A stretch of 64,000 nt of DNA from Pararhodobacter sp. CCB-MM2 (GTDB lineage Bacteria; Pseudomonadota; Alphaproteobacteria; Rhodobacterales; Rhodobacteraceae). This document shows, piece after piece, positions 18,593 through 27,517 of the stretch. A model generated the notes under the pieces. That model saw only the letters and a list, made by a program, of their open reading frames with translations, searched no databases and had not been told where the DNA came from. Position 1 is the first letter of the stretch. Each line of letters opens with the position of its first letter. The stretch covers positions 434,001 to 498,000 of the forward strand of contig NZ_LRRR01000001.1 of the NCBI RefSeq assembly GCF_001691415.1, in the 5' to 3' direction. Position numbers and translations under genes: made by a program.

Positions 18593-19774
18593 TCAGCCGC
18601 GAACCATCAGCCGGCTCAGACCGTGGAAATGGTAGGTGCCGGCGTATTCCGGGGTGCCAGCCAATTTCAGGTTCGGGCGGGCCTCGAACAGGACGGGAAG
18701 CGCGCGGGCCATCTCCAGCCGGGCCAGCGGCGCGCCGACGCAGAAGTGCAGCCCGACGCCAAAGGCCAAATGCGGCTTCGCGGGGCGACCGGGATCGAAC
18801 ACCGCGGGGCGGTCCCAGACGCCGGGATCGCGCGCGGCGGCGGCCAGCATCACACCGACCTGCTCGCCGGGCTCGAAGACATGGCCCATGACCTCGATCC
18901 GCTCATAGGCCCAGCGGGTGAACATGTGCAGCGGCGGATCGAAGCGCAGCAATTCCTCGATCGTCGCGCCAATCTTCTCAGGCGACAGCCAATCCTTCGG
19001 CCCGCCTTGTTCCAGCAGCGTCTTCACGCTGTTGCCAATCGCGTGCACGGTCGCCTCGTGCCCCGCGTTCAGAAGCAGCACGCAGGTCGAGATCAGCTCA
19101 TCGGTGGACAGCTTCTCGCCCGCTTCCTCGGCCTCGATCAACGAGGTGATCAGGTCATCGCCCGGCTGGCGGCGTCGGCTGTCGACATACTCGCGCAGGA
19201 AGGCGGCGAAGTCGGCGCTGGCGCTGGCGGCGGCGTCCTCCATCGCGCGGGTTCGGCCCGCCTGATACATCCCGACCATGGCGTGCGACCATGCCAGCAG
19301 GTCGTCCTTCATCGCCTCCGGCACACCGAGCAGCCGGGCGATGATAACCACGGGTATGATCTCGGCGAAGGTCGGCAGAAGGTCGAATTCCCCCTCCGGC
19401 AAGGCCTCGGCGAGGTCACGGGCCAAGGCTTCGATCTCGGGGCCCATGGCCTCGATCCGGCGCGAGGTGAAGGCCCGCAGCACGAGGCTGCGAAGGCGGG
19501 TGTGGCGCGGCGGCTCCAGCTCCAACATGGAATGCGCCTCGATCGCGTAGAACGGCGCGGTATGGGGCGCGATGGGCTGGCGCTTGTCCTCGGGGATCTC
19601 ACGGCCGAAGCGGCGGTCGCGCAGGATCTGGTTCGCAGCGGCCTGACCGAAGACGCAGGGCAGGTTGTAATCCTCCCAGAAGACGATCTTTCCGGCTTCG
19701 CGCGCGCGGTCGTAGAAGGCGTAAGGGTTCTGTACGAAAGCAGAATCCGTCGGGGACTGGCGCAGGCGCTGCAT
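18593..19774 (-). CDS. Cytochrome P450
   Basis: 393-residue soluble bacterial P450. The heme-thiolate loop FGVGLHFCVGAPLAR carries the axial Cys, and the K-helix ExxR is EELLR. The I-helix reads LLNAGHEATVHAI: the acid (Glu) is kept, but the next position, normally Thr, is Ala, followed by Thr. ATG at 19774 (MQRLRQSPTD) starts just before the conserved N-terminal fold; longer in-frame starts add a basic, low-complexity extension of 47 residues. No ferredoxin or reductase gene is adjacent. Convergent with the lyase-like gene. Confidence 0.93.
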   Translation of the reverse strand: MQRLRQSPTDSAFVQNPYAFYDRAREAGKIVFWEDYNLPCVFGQAAANQILRDRRFGREIPEDKRQPIAPHTAPFYAIEAHSMLELEPPRHTRLRSLVLRAFTSRRIEAMGPEIEALARDLAEALPEGEFDLLPTFAEIIPVVIIARLLGVPEAMKDDLLAWSHAMVGMYQAGRTRAMEDAAASASADFAAFLREYVDSRRRQPGDDLITSLIEAEEAGEKLSTDELISTCVLLLNAGHEATVHAIGNSVKTLLEQGGPKDWLSPEKIGATIEELLRFDPPLHMFTRWAYERIEVMGHVFEPGEQVGVMLAAAARDPGVWDRPAVFDPGRPAKPHLAFGVGLHFCVGAPLARLEMARALPVLFEARPNLKLAGTPEYAGTYHFHGLSRLMVRG

Positions 19775-19891
19775 CGGGTGTCTCGTCTTGTGGAGCCTCT
19801 GAGCGCGCGACCCTAGCCCGCCCCGACCAGACGGTCCAGTCAGTCCAGACCGGCGATTGACCGATGCCGCAGCGTCGTGCCAGATGGTCGC

Positions 19892-20644
19892 ATGGTGCAG
19901 CCCCCCTTGCCTCAACCCCGGTCCCAGCGACGGGCATTGCAGTTCCTCGTCGGGCTGGTCTGGCTGGCAGGGCTGGTGGGTGGCATGGCTGTTGCCACCC
20001 GCTGGGTCGAGGCCGTGGAGGTCGTCTTGCCGGGCATGGCAATCGCCGCCCTCGGCTCTGCCCTGTTGGCGTTCCGGTTGTTGCCTGGCGGCGCGATGAT
20101 CGCGCTGATCCCGGTGGCCCTGCTCTGCACTGGCACCTTGGACCTACCGCTGCGCGCTTGGCAACGGGCGCAGCTGCCGATGGCATCCATGGACACGATC
20201 GCCGAAGCCCGGACTAGCGACGCCTATTACCTGCGCCTTCCGGGCCTTGCCCCCCTGCCGGAAGACACGTTGCCGTATGAACACCGCTATCAGTACCGGG
20301 ACGGCAACATGACCCGCTACGAGACGCGGCGGATGCGGCTGCGCCTGATCCCGCTTCAGGCCGATGCGCCCGCGTTTCTCGTCTGCGCCGAGCCCGGCAA
20401 TCGCGACCAGTTGGACGCCGTTCCTCTTTGCCTGCCTGAAGAGCAGCCGCTGACGGACGCGATCCTGTTGTGGGACGGCATCGACGAGGTGACCCCGCAC
20501 CCGATCTTTGCCCGCAGCCTCGCGCCTGAGACGCTGCAATGGAACGCCGGCAAGCGTCTGGCCTTGCACGTTCTTTTCTTTTGGGCCGTCTGGGCTGTGG
20601 GCGTGATCCTGTACGACCGTCGAAAATCCGCGCACGTCGATTGA
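19892..20644 (+). CDS. Membrane protein of unknown function
   Basis: About 250 residues. Three hydrophobic helices at the N-terminus (about 18-38, 48-66, 68-85), then a soluble region of about 125 residues with charged residues and two Cys (FLVCAEPGN, VPLCLPEEQ), and one C-terminal helix (LHVLFFWAVWAVGVILY). The soluble part is probably periplasmic by the positive-inside rule. GTG at 19877 is an alternative start. Family not recognised. It is 31 bp upstream of another small membrane protein, so the two may form a unit. Confidence 0.65.
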   Translation: MVQPPLPQPRSQRRALQFLVGLVWLAGLVGGMAVATRWVEAVEVVLPGMAIAALGSALLAFRLLPGGAMIALIPVALLCTGTLDLPLRAWQRAQLPMASMDTIAEARTSDAYYLRLPGLAPLPEDTLPYEHRYQYRDGNMTRYETRRMRLRLIPLQADAPAFLVCAEPGNRDQLDAVPLCLPEEQPLTDAILLWDGIDEVTPHPIFARSLAPETLQWNAGKRLALHVLFFWAVWAVGVILYDRRKSAHVD

Positions 20645-20675
20645 ACCGGGGGATCGGCCCGCCCGACACAGGGTC

Positions 20676-21032
20676 ATGACACGCCGTTACAGCCCCCCGC
20701 CCTCACCCCTTGCCCTGCTCACCCTGCCCGCCCGTGGCGCGCTGGTTCTGACCGTCCTCGCGCTGGTTGGCGGCGCCTCGTCGCTGGTGCCGGTTCAGGG
20801 CGAGATCCTGGCGCTGATGGCCGGATTGATGGGGGTGCTGGCCCTGCCGCTGATCCTGCCGCAGCCAGAGCGCCACGCGGTCCTTGCGCTCGGCTGGATC
20901 GCACTCGCCCTGGCGCTGCCGATCACGCTGGCACTGGCGGCGCTGCAACCCCCTTGGGGCCTTGTGGTGACGCTGGGCGCCTCGGCCCTTTGGTGGGCGG
21001 CCATGGCGCTGTTGCACCGTCCCCTGCGATGA
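20676..21032 (+). CDS. Small membrane protein of unknown function
   Basis: 118 residues with about four hydrophobic helices (about 20-38, 44-61, 67-88, 92-112) and short loops. No recognised family or motif. It follows the preceding membrane protein closely and ends just before a hairpin that points the other way. Confidence 0.6.
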   Translation: MTRRYSPPPSPLALLTLPARGALVLTVLALVGGASSLVPVQGEILALMAGLMGVLALPLILPQPERHAVLALGWIALALALPITLALAALQPPWGLVVTLGASALWWAAMALLHRPLR

Positions 21033-21041
21033 CGGGCACGC

Positions 21042-21074
21042 AAAAGGGCGCCCGGGAACCCGAGGCGCCCTTCG
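21042..21074 (-). terminator. Rho-independent terminator of the M20 dipeptidase gene
   Basis: Stem AAGGGCGCC (21044-21052) with GGCGCCCTT (21064-21072). The T tract (TTTTG) is on the minus strand, so it ends the leftward dipeptidase transcript; it may also stop the small membrane gene. Confidence 0.8.
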
Positions 21075-21088
21075 CGTTGTAAAACCGA

Positions 21089-22477
21089 TCAGATCTCGGA
21101 CAGGGCGTCCAGCACGCGGACCCAGCTGCGGATGCCCTTGTGATACGAGGTCAGGTCGTATTTTTCGTTCGGCGAATGGATCTGGTCGTCGTCATTGCCA
21201 AAGCCGATCAGCATCGAATCCATGCCCAAGAGCTTCTGGAAATAGCCGGCGATCGGGATCGAACCGCCGCAGCCGATGAAGGCGGCGGGTTTGGGCCATT
21301 CGTCGCTCAAGGCCTGACGCGCGGCCTCGAAGGCGGGGTGGTCGATCTCCATCGTCGTGGCCGGGCTGCCCTCGGTATCCAGAAGCTGGAAGCTGCAATC
21401 CTTGGGTATGCGCGCGGCGACATGGGCCTCGAAGGCCTTCAGCACCGCCTGCGGGTCCTGCGTCCCGACGAGACGGAAGCTCACCTTGGCCGAGGCCTTC
21501 GACGGCAGCACCGTCTTGAAGCCCGCGCCAGTGTAGCCCGAGGTCATGCCGTTCACCTCGCAGGTCGGGCGCGACCAGACCATCTCCAGCACCGAGCGGC
21601 CCTTCTCGCCGGCGGGAACCGACAGGCCCACACCGCCGAGGAAGCCGTCAGCATCAAAGCCGAGGTTCTCCCATTGCGCCTTCTGCGCGTTCGACAGCTC
21701 CGGCACGCCGTCATAGAAGCCTTCGAGCGTGCAGGCGCCGTCCTCGTCATGCAGATCGGCGAGGATGCGCGAGAGCACATGCGCCGGGTTGCGCGCGGCG
21801 CCGCCGAACATGCCCGAATGCAGGTCCTTGTTCGGGCCGGTGATCACCAGCTCCAGCTTGGCGAGGCCGCGCAGCGCGGTGGTGATCGCCGGGGTTTGCG
21901 GGTCGAACATGCCGGTGTCGCAGATCAGCGCGATATCGGCTTTCAGATCCTCGCCATAGGCCTCCATGTAGGGGATGAGCGAGGGCGAGCCGCTTTCCTC
22001 TTCGCCTTCGAAGAACATCGACACCTTGATCGGCAGCGTGCCATGCACCGCCATCCAGGCGCGGCAGGCCTCGACGAAGGTCATCAGCTGGCCCTTGTCA
22101 TCGGCGGCGCCCCGGCCCCGGATCACTTTGCCGGCAGGCGTTTCCTCGACCGCGGGATCGAACGGGTCACGGTTCCAGAGGTTAAGCGGATCAACGGGTT
22201 GCACGTCATAGTGCCCATAGAACAGGACGTGGAATCCCTCGCCCTCGTCGTCATGGGCGACGACCATGGGATGGCCGGTCGTCGGGTGCTTGGCCGCATC
22301 GAAGCCCATCTCGGCCAGCTCCTCGACCAGCCAATCGGCGGTCTTGTCGCACGCGGCCTTGAACGCCGGGTCGGTCGAGATGGATTGCAGGCGCAGAAGG
22401 CCCATCAGCCGCTCGAGCGACTCGTCGAGATGGGCATCGACATGCGCGAGGACGGGGGTGACGGCATCGGAGGTCAT
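21089..22477 (-). CDS. M20 family dipeptidase
   Basis: 462-residue cytosolic metallopeptidase of the M20 family (ArgE/DapE/carnosinase type). Metal and catalytic residues seen: His and Asp in FYGHYDVQPVD, bridging Asp in GAADDKGQ, Glu pair in FEGEEESGSP, Asp in CDTGMF and the C-terminal His in DQIHSPNEKY. A lid/dimerisation domain sits in the middle. It most likely hydrolyses dipeptides. ATG at 22477 follows AGGGAA; longer in-frame starts add non-family sequence. Confidence 0.93.
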   Translation of the reverse strand: MTSDAVTPVLAHVDAHLDESLERLMGLLRLQSISTDPAFKAACDKTADWLVEELAEMGFDAAKHPTTGHPMVVAHDDEGEGFHVLFYGHYDVQPVDPLNLWNRDPFDPAVEETPAGKVIRGRGAADDKGQLMTFVEACRAWMAVHGTLPIKVSMFFEGEEESGSPSLIPYMEAYGEDLKADIALICDTGMFDPQTPAITTALRGLAKLELVITGPNKDLHSGMFGGAARNPAHVLSRILADLHDEDGACTLEGFYDGVPELSNAQKAQWENLGFDADGFLGGVGLSVPAGEKGRSVLEMVWSRPTCEVNGMTSGYTGAGFKTVLPSKASAKVSFRLVGTQDPQAVLKAFEAHVAARIPKDCSFQLLDTEGSPATTMEIDHPAFEAARQALSDEWPKPAAFIGCGGSIPIAGYFQKLLGMDSMLIGFGNDDDQIHSPNEKYDLTSYHKGIRSWVRVLDALSEI

Positions 22478-22687
22478 GGGAATTCCCTGTTGTTGCGCGC
22501 CAAATCTAGACCCGGCCCCGACGCGAAGTCCAGCCGGCGGCCGAATGCCCTGCGGGCGCGGCGCAGGCCGCCGTCGCGTCAAGCGCCGATCAAGGGAAAG
22601 TGTGAACGCAAAACGCCGGACAAGGGGCTGCAATCGCCCAAGAAACCGGGTATTCAGAAAACAACATCTGATCCCAAGGAGCGCCCG

Positions 22688-23266
22688 ATGATCCTGCGTT
22701 CGACGACCCTCTCTGTGCTGGCCGTTCTGGCCGCCGCGCCCGCCTTCGCCGATCCCGTGACCGGGGCCGAGGCACAGGTGCAGCTCTACCCGGCCGATGC
22801 GGTCGAAGTCGCCAGTTACGACCTGTCGGCGCTTGCCGAACAGGAACGCGCGACGCTGCTGATGGTCGCACGCACCCAGCGCTATTATGCCGCCGTTGCC
22901 TATGCGCCGGATGCCGGGATCATCGCGGAACCCACCGTTATGGCAGCGAATTACCACTCGCCGCAGGCGGCGCGCGATGCTGCGCTGGCCACCTGCAACG
23001 AGCGTCGCAATGGCGGCACCGCCTGTACGCTGGCGCTGGAAGTCCGCCCTTCGGGCTGGTCGGAGCGCGCGCTGATGCTCTCGGCGGATGCGACCACGGG
23101 CTTCCAGGACGGCTATGCCGGCGCCTCGGGGCCGCGCGCGCTGGCGATTTCGCCCAGCTCGGGCGTGTGGGGAATCGGCACCGGGGCCGAGGCCGCGACA
23201 GCCGCCGTTCGGGCCTGTCAGGGCGATGCCGGGGTTTCCGATTGTAGCGTCGTGATCGCAGATTGA
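22688..23266 (+). CDS. Secreted DUF4189-like protein upstream of hemA
   Basis: 192 residues with a signal peptide (about 1-21, cleaved at PAFA-D). The mature part looks like two related halves, each with a beta stretch followed by an A-rich helix and a C-x(8-9)-C pair: YYAAVAYAPD/ALATCNERRNGGTACTLAL and ALAISPSSGVWGIG/VRACQGDAGVSDCSVVI. This is the DUF4189 pattern. Relatives next to hemA have sometimes been named after aminolevulinate synthase, which I regard as a transferred error: there is no PLP fold. AAGGAG lies 6 bp upstream of ATG. Confidence 0.75.
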   Translation: MILRSTTLSVLAVLAAAPAFADPVTGAEAQVQLYPADAVEVASYDLSALAEQERATLLMVARTQRYYAAVAYAPDAGIIAEPTVMAANYHSPQAARDAALATCNERRNGGTACTLALEVRPSGWSERALMLSADATTGFQDGYAGASGPRALAISPSSGVWGIGTGAEAATAAVRACQGDAGVSDCSVVIAD

Positions 23267-23309
23267 CGAAAAAACAGGCCTGCCCGCGGGGGTGCGACAC
23301 TTTTTTGAA

Positions 23310-23323
23310 TTGATCTAAATCAT
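23310..23323 (+). promoter_or_regulatory. FNR/FnrL-type box upstream of hemA
   Basis: TTGATCTAAATCAT matches TTGAT-N4-ATCAA at 9 of 10 positions, 89 bp before the hemA start. FnrL control of hemA is known in Rhodobacter, so an oxygen-responsive role is likely. Confidence 0.7.
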
Positions 23324-23354
23324 GTTTTCATCGCATTCAAACATGCAAAGAACG

Positions 23355-23399
23355 CCCAGCTTTTGAGCTGGGACGCCCTTGAGAGCCCAGCGGGACGCC
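23355..23399 (+). other. Structured hemA leader
   Basis: A perfect 7-bp hairpin CCCAGCT-TTTG-AGCTGGG (23355-23372) is followed by repeats of its own pieces: GGGACGCC occurs at 23370 and 23392, and CCCAGC again at 23386-23391. The second CCCAGC could pair with AGCTGGG instead, giving alternative folds just before the Shine-Dalgarno. Confidence 0.45.
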
Positions 23400-23411
23400 A
23401 GGAGAAGACCC

Positions 23412-24641
23412 TTGACCTACGACACCGCCCTCGACGCCGCCCTCCAGCGCCTGCATGACGAAGGCCGTTACCGGACCTTCATCGACATCGAGCGCAAGAA
23501 GGGTCACTTCCCCCACGCCGTGTGGACGCGGAAGGATGGCTCGACGAAGGACATCACCGTCTGGTGCGGCAACGACTACCTCGGTATGGGTCAGCACCCC
23601 GTCGTGCTGGAAGCCATGCACGAAGCGATCGATGCCACCGGCGCCGGCTCGGGCGGGACGCGCAACATCTCGGGCACCACGGTGTATCACAAGCGCCTGG
23701 AAGCCGAGATTGCCGACCTGCATGGCAAGGAAGCGGCGCTGATCTTCACCTCGGCCTATATCGCCAATGACGCGACGCTGAGCACCCTGCCCAAGCTGTT
23801 CCCCGGCCTGATTATCTATTCCGACGCGCTGAACCACGCCTCGATGATCGAAGGCGTGCGCCGCAACGGCGGTGCCAAGCGCATCTTCCGCCACAACGAC
23901 GTCGCCCATCTGCGCGAGCTGCTGGAAGCCGACGATCCCGCCGCGCCGAAGCTGATCGCCTTCGAATCGATCTATTCGATGGACGGCGATTTCGGCCCGA
24001 TCGAGGCGATCTGCGATCTGGCGGACGAGTTCAACGCGCTGACCTATATCGACGAGGTCCACGCGGTCGGCATGTACGGCCCGCGCGGCGCCGGCGTGGC
24101 CGAGCGTGACGGGCTGATGCACCGCATCGACATCATCAACGCGACGATGGCCAAGGCCTTCGGCGTGATGGGCGGCTATATCGCGGCATCGGCGAAAATG
24201 GTTGACGCTGTGCGGTCTTACGCGCCGGGCTTCATCTTCACCACCTCGATCCCGCCGGCCGTGGCCGCGGGCTGCACGGCCTCGATCGCCTTCCTCAAGA
24301 CCGCCGCCGGGCAAGAGCTGCGCGACAAGCAGCAGCTGCACGCACGGATCCTGAAGATGCGCCTGAAGGGCCTCGGCATGCCGATCATTGACCATGGCTC
24401 GCATATCGTGCCGGTGCATGTCGGCAACCCGGTGCACTGCAAGATGCTGTCGGACATGCTGCTGGAAGATCACGGCGTCTACGTCCAGCCGATCAACTTC
24501 CCGACCGTGCCCCGCGGGACCGAGCGCCTGCGCTTCACCCCCTCGCCGGTGCACGATCCGAAGGAAATCGACGCACTTGTGAAGGCGATGGACAAGTTGT
24601 GGTCGCATTGTGCGCTGAATCGCGCCGAGATGTCGGCCTGA
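23412..24641 (+). CDS. hemA: 5-aminolevulinate synthase
   Basis: Condenses glycine and succinyl-CoA to 5-aminolevulinate, the first step of tetrapyrrole synthesis in alphaproteobacteria (C4 route). 409 residues. Strong identity to Rhodobacter HemA throughout: [56 protein letters not shown], with PLP-binding Lys248 in [12 protein letters not shown]. The start is TTG at 23412 (TTGACCTACGAC): AGGAG at 23400-23404 is correctly spaced and the protein then begins like known HemA. An FNR-type box and a structured leader lie upstream. Confidence 0.97.
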   Translation: MTYDTALDAALQRLHDEGRYRTFIDIERKKGHFPHAVWTRKDGSTKDITVWCGNDYLGMGQHPVVLEAMHEAIDATGAGSGGTRNISGTTVYHKRLEAEIADLHGKEAALIFTSAYIANDATLSTLPKLFPGLIIYSDALNHASMIEGVRRNGGAKRIFRHNDVAHLRELLEADDPAAPKLIAFESIYSMDGDFGPIEAICDLADEFNALTYIDEVHAVGMYGPRGAGVAERDGLMHRIDIINATMAKAFGVMGGYIAASAKMVDAVRSYAPGFIFTTSIPPAVAAGCTASIAFLKTAAGQELRDKQQLHARILKMRLKGLGMPIIDHGSHIVPVHVGNPVHCKMLSDMLLEDHGVYVQPINFPTVPRGTERLRFTPSPVHDPKEIDALVKAMDKLWSHCALNRAEMSA

Positions 24642-24792
24642 CAACGCCTTTAGCTTCAAATGCTTTCGGTGATCTGTTAAACCTGTGTTCAAGAGGTCGT
24701 TACGAAGCGACTCGACCGTACACATCCCGGTGCGGTCGGGCCCTCGGGAAAAGCGACCCGTAACGAGCAGGCGGTCAAGGGACATAGGGCAG

Positions 24793-26034
24793 ATGATCTG
24801 GCGCAAGGAACAGCCTCCAGCGCAGCACGAGGAAGGTCCACGCGGGTTCGATGATTTCGAACTCCGTCTGGGCGATGTGCTGCGCGGTGAGCGTGCGACA
24901 CTGGGCAAGTCGCTTCTGGACGTGCAACGAGAACTCCACATTCGGGCGGCCTATATCGCCGCGATCGAGAATGGAGATCTCGAAGCCTTCGAAACCCCCA
25001 GCTTCATTGCCGGTTTCGTCAGGTCCTACGCCCGTTACCTCGGCATGGAACCCGAATGGGTCTATGAGCGCTTCTGCTCGGAGCACGGCTTCCAAGTCGC
25101 GCATGGCATGGCCGGCTCGCAAGCTGCAGCCCGCCCGTCGCGCAGCCAGCCGATCGAGGGTCGTCCCGGTGCCCTGAAGGGCGTGGGCCTCCTGCCCGAT
25201 CCCGATCCCTTCTGGCGCCGGATCGAACCCGGTGCGCTGGGCTCTGTCAGCGTGCTGCTCGCGCTGATTCTGGGGCTGGGCTATGCCGGCTGGACCGTGT
25301 TGCAGGAAGTGCAGCGCGTGACCGTCGCACCTGCCGATATCGTCCCGAACGTCGCCTCGGACATCAATCCGCTGGCGCCCGAGATGCGCACGCCCGGCTC
25401 GTCGCTGGCCGCCAATGACACCGACCCGCTGGCCGGCGTCGGTACCACCCGCCGTGAGGACAGCGCCACCGCCGTTACCGGTGAGGGCACGGGTGCCGAA
25501 GGCCGCGTCCGCATTGCCCGCGCCCCGGCGCTGGAGGTTCCGGTCATCGTGCCGCGTGACGGCCCCATCGCCGCCATCGTCCCCGAGGCCGTGAACCCTG
25601 TCGCGACCGCGCAGGCCGCTGCGACGGATGACGCGGTGATGCAGGCGTTGAGCCTCGCCTCTGCTGACCAGACCACGGACCCGACCGCGCCGCAGGTTCT
25701 GGGCGCCGGGCCCGACACTGTCGAGCTGCTGGCCGTCCGCCCGTCGTGGCTGCGCGTGCGTGGCGCCGATGGCTCGGTCATCTTCGAGCGTATTCTGGAC
25801 GCCGGGGAGCGCTACACCATCCCGCAGACCGAAGAGCCGCCGACCCTTCATGCCGGCAACTCGGGCTCGGTCTACTTCCTGATCAACGGTCAGGCCTATG
25901 GTCCCGCCGCCCCCGGCGCACAGGTCGTGCGCAACGTGGCCCTCGATGCCCAGGCGCTGCAGACCAGCTTCCAGGTCGCCGATCTTGGCCGCGACGAGGA
26001 CCTCGCCGTCTACGTCGCCCAACTGCGCGAGTAA
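24793..26034 (+). CDS. RodZ-like HTH/DUF4115 membrane protein
   Basis: 413 residues: N-terminal cytoplasmic helix-turn-helix (about 20-90, [20 protein letters not shown] then [11 protein letters not shown]), one membrane helix (about 140-163, [20 protein letters not shown]), a long low-complexity Ala/Pro/Thr-rich linker and a C-terminal beta domain of DUF4115 type (about 315-413, [19 protein letters not shown]). This is the RodZ architecture, where the protein tethers MreB and maintains cell shape. The neighbouring ispG repeats the widely conserved rodZ-ispG order, which supports the call. Confidence 0.88.
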   Translation: MIWRKEQPPAQHEEGPRGFDDFELRLGDVLRGERATLGKSLLDVQRELHIRAAYIAAIENGDLEAFETPSFIAGFVRSYARYLGMEPEWVYERFCSEHGFQVAHGMAGSQAAARPSRSQPIEGRPGALKGVGLLPDPDPFWRRIEPGALGSVSVLLALILGLGYAGWTVLQEVQRVTVAPADIVPNVASDINPLAPEMRTPGSSLAANDTDPLAGVGTTRREDSATAVTGEGTGAEGRVRIARAPALEVPVIVPRDGPIAAIVPEAVNPVATAQAAATDDAVMQALSLASADQTTDPTAPQVLGAGPDTVELLAVRPSWLRVRGADGSVIFERILDAGERYTIPQTEEPPTLHAGNSGSVYFLINGQAYGPAAPGAQVVRNVALDAQALQTSFQVADLGRDEDLAVYVAQLRE

Positions 26035-26053
26035 CGCGGAAACGTGATTGCCC

Positions 26054-26092
26054 AAGGCCCGCCCCGATTGACCATCCGGGCGGGCCTTTTTC
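26054..26092 (+). terminator. Rho-independent terminator after the RodZ-like gene
   Basis: 11-bp stem AAGGCCCGCCC (26054-26064) with GGGCGGGCCTT (26078-26088) and TTTTT. ispG is therefore likely to have its own promoter within 26093-26165. Confidence 0.92.
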
Positions 26093-26165
26093 GTTTGGCG
26101 CATTGCCCCTCGCTGCGCCCTCACTTATGTCCTGCAGGACTGTCTCCGATCGAGGAACCCGGCCC

Positions 26166-27299
26166 ATGTCCCTGAACCCGATCCGCCCCTGGCGCAACAT
26201 TGAACGTCGCAAATCGCGCCAGATCATGGTCGGCCGCGTGCCGGTCGGGGGCGATGCGCCGATCTCGGTGCAGACGATGACCAACACCGACAGCTCGGAT
26301 GTGAAGGCGACGCTGGCACAGGTGATCGCCGCCGCCGAGGCCGGGGCCGATATCGTTCGCGTCTCGACGCCCGACGAATCCTCGACCGGCGCCCTGCGCG
26401 AGATCGTGCGTGAGAGCCCGGTGCCGATCGTCGCTGACATCCATTTCCACTACAAGCGTGCCATCGAGGCCGCCGAGGCCGGCGCCGCCTGCCTGCGCAT
26501 CAACCCGGGCAACATCGGCTCGGCCGACCGCGTGCGCGAGGTGATCAAGGCCGCCAAGGACCACGGCTGCTCGATCCGCATCGGCGTCAATGCCGGCTCA
26601 CTGGAGAAGCATCTGCTCGACAAATACGGCGAGCCCTGCCCCGATGCGATGGTCGAGAGCGGTCTCGACCATATCAAGATCCTGCAGGACAACGATTTCC
26701 ACGAGTTCAAGATCTCGGTGAAGGCCTCGGATGTGTTCCTTGCCGCCGCCGCCTATCAGCAGCTCGCAGACGCCACCGACGCGCCCATCCACCTCGGCAT
26801 CACCGAGGCTGGCGGCTTCGTCGCCGGCACGGTGAAATCCGCGATCGGTCTGGGCAACCTGCTGTGGTCGGGCATCGGCGACACGATCCGCGTCTCCCTG
26901 TCCGCCGATCCGGTGCAGGAGGTGAAGGTCGGCTACGAGATCCTGAAATCGCTGGGCCTGCGCACACGCGGCGTGCAGATCATCTCCTGCCCCTCCTGCG
27001 CGCGGCAGGGCTTCGACGTGATCAAGACCGTCGAGATCCTCGAGGACCGGCTGTCCCACATCAAGACGCCGATGTCGCTGTCGATCATTGGCTGCGTGGT
27101 GAACGGCCCCGGCGAGGCGCTGATGACCGATATCGGCTTCACCGGCGGCGGCGCGGGATCTGGCATGGTCTATATGGCCGGCAAGCAGGACCACAAAATG
27201 TCCAACGACCGGATGATCGACCACATCGTCGAACTGGTCGAAAAACGGGCGGCGGAACTGGATGCCGCCACGAAGGCAGAGGAAGCCGTCGGCGGCTGA
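26166..27299 (+). CDS. ispG: 4-hydroxy-3-methylbut-2-en-1-yl diphosphate synthase (flavodoxin/ferredoxin)
   Basis: Penultimate enzyme of the MEP isoprenoid pathway: opens MEcPP to HMBPP using a 4Fe-4S cluster. 377 residues, two-domain bacterial form. Cluster ligands are seen as [11 protein letters not shown] and [10 protein letters not shown]; the TIM-barrel part contains [14 protein letters not shown] and RINPGNIGS. ispD and ispF of the same pathway are in this window at 41.0-42.2 kb, but in a separate operon. ATG at 26166 follows GAGGAA. Confidence 0.97.
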   Translation: MSLNPIRPWRNIERRKSRQIMVGRVPVGGDAPISVQTMTNTDSSDVKATLAQVIAAAEAGADIVRVSTPDESSTGALREIVRESPVPIVADIHFHYKRAIEAAEAGAACLRINPGNIGSADRVREVIKAAKDHGCSIRIGVNAGSLEKHLLDKYGEPCPDAMVESGLDHIKILQDNDFHEFKISVKASDVFLAAAAYQQLADATDAPIHLGITEAGGFVAGTVKSAIGLGNLLWSGIGDTIRVSLSADPVQEVKVGYEILKSLGLRTRGVQIISCPSCARQGFDVIKTVEILEDRLSHIKTPMSLSIIGCVVNGPGEALMTDIGFTGGGAGSGMVYMAGKQDHKMSNDRMIDHIVELVEKRAAELDAATKAEEAVGG

Positions 27300-27318
27300 T
27301 TGCCGCGATGATATCCAT

Positions 27319-27354
27319 GGATACGGCGTCCCTCGGGGCGCCGTTTTCGTATCC
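27319..27354 (+). terminator. Rho-independent terminator of ispG
   Basis: ACGGCGTCC/GGCGCCGT stem (27323-27344) with CTCG-type loop, a TTTTC tract, and an outer GGATAC/GTATCC pair. Confidence 0.82.
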
Positions 27355-27361
27355 GCCGGAC

Positions 27362-27469
27362 AAAAAAATCGCCGCGAGAGGGAGGTCTCGCGGCGGCTTA
27401 GTCAACCGGGGCACAGGGAGGTGTGCCCGGAAACGGGAGATGAAGTGTGGACATCGGCCCGACCCTTCA
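27362..27469 (-). ncRNA. Candidate FNR-activated small RNA with two CCUCCC hexaloops
   Basis: Predicted leftward transcript of about 108 nt between ispG and the fliG-like gene. Hairpin 1: GGGCACA-CCUCCC-UGUGCCC (plus-strand 27409-27428, extended by CCGG with a one-base bulge). Hairpin 2: a 10-bp stem CGCCGCGAGA/UCUCGCGGCG (27370-27395) again with loop CCUCCC, followed by seven Us (27368-27362): a strong intrinsic terminator that serves no other leftward gene. CCUCCC is complementary to the GGAGG core of ribosome binding sites. Such C/U-rich loops are known in Rhodobacter CcsR and rhizobial alpha-r14 type sRNAs, and Hfq is encoded in this window. A reading frame of 18 codons (27398-27454) with AAGGG 8 nt upstream of AUG lies inside. 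Transcription is predicted, not observed. Confidence 0.68.
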
Positions 27470-27475
27470 GCCACG

Positions 27476-27517
27476 GTTCTACGCCGCTTTCCCGCTGCAA
27501 ACCTTGATGTGGATCAA
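27476..27517 (-). promoter_or_regulatory. FNR box and -10 hexamer of the candidate small RNA
   Basis: TTGATGTGGATCAA (27504-27517) is a perfect TTGAT-N4-ATCAA. On the minus strand TAGAAC (27481-27476) follows after 22 bp. This puts the box centre at -41.5 from a start at 27469, the exact class II FNR activation spacing. The rightward direction has no comparable -10. Confidence 0.72.

Noticed and set aside
23379..23411. Longer HemA starting at an upstream in-frame TTG
   Set aside because: Adds a basic stretch absent from known HemA, overlaps the leader hairpins and lacks a ribosome binding site; TTG 23412 has AGGAG.
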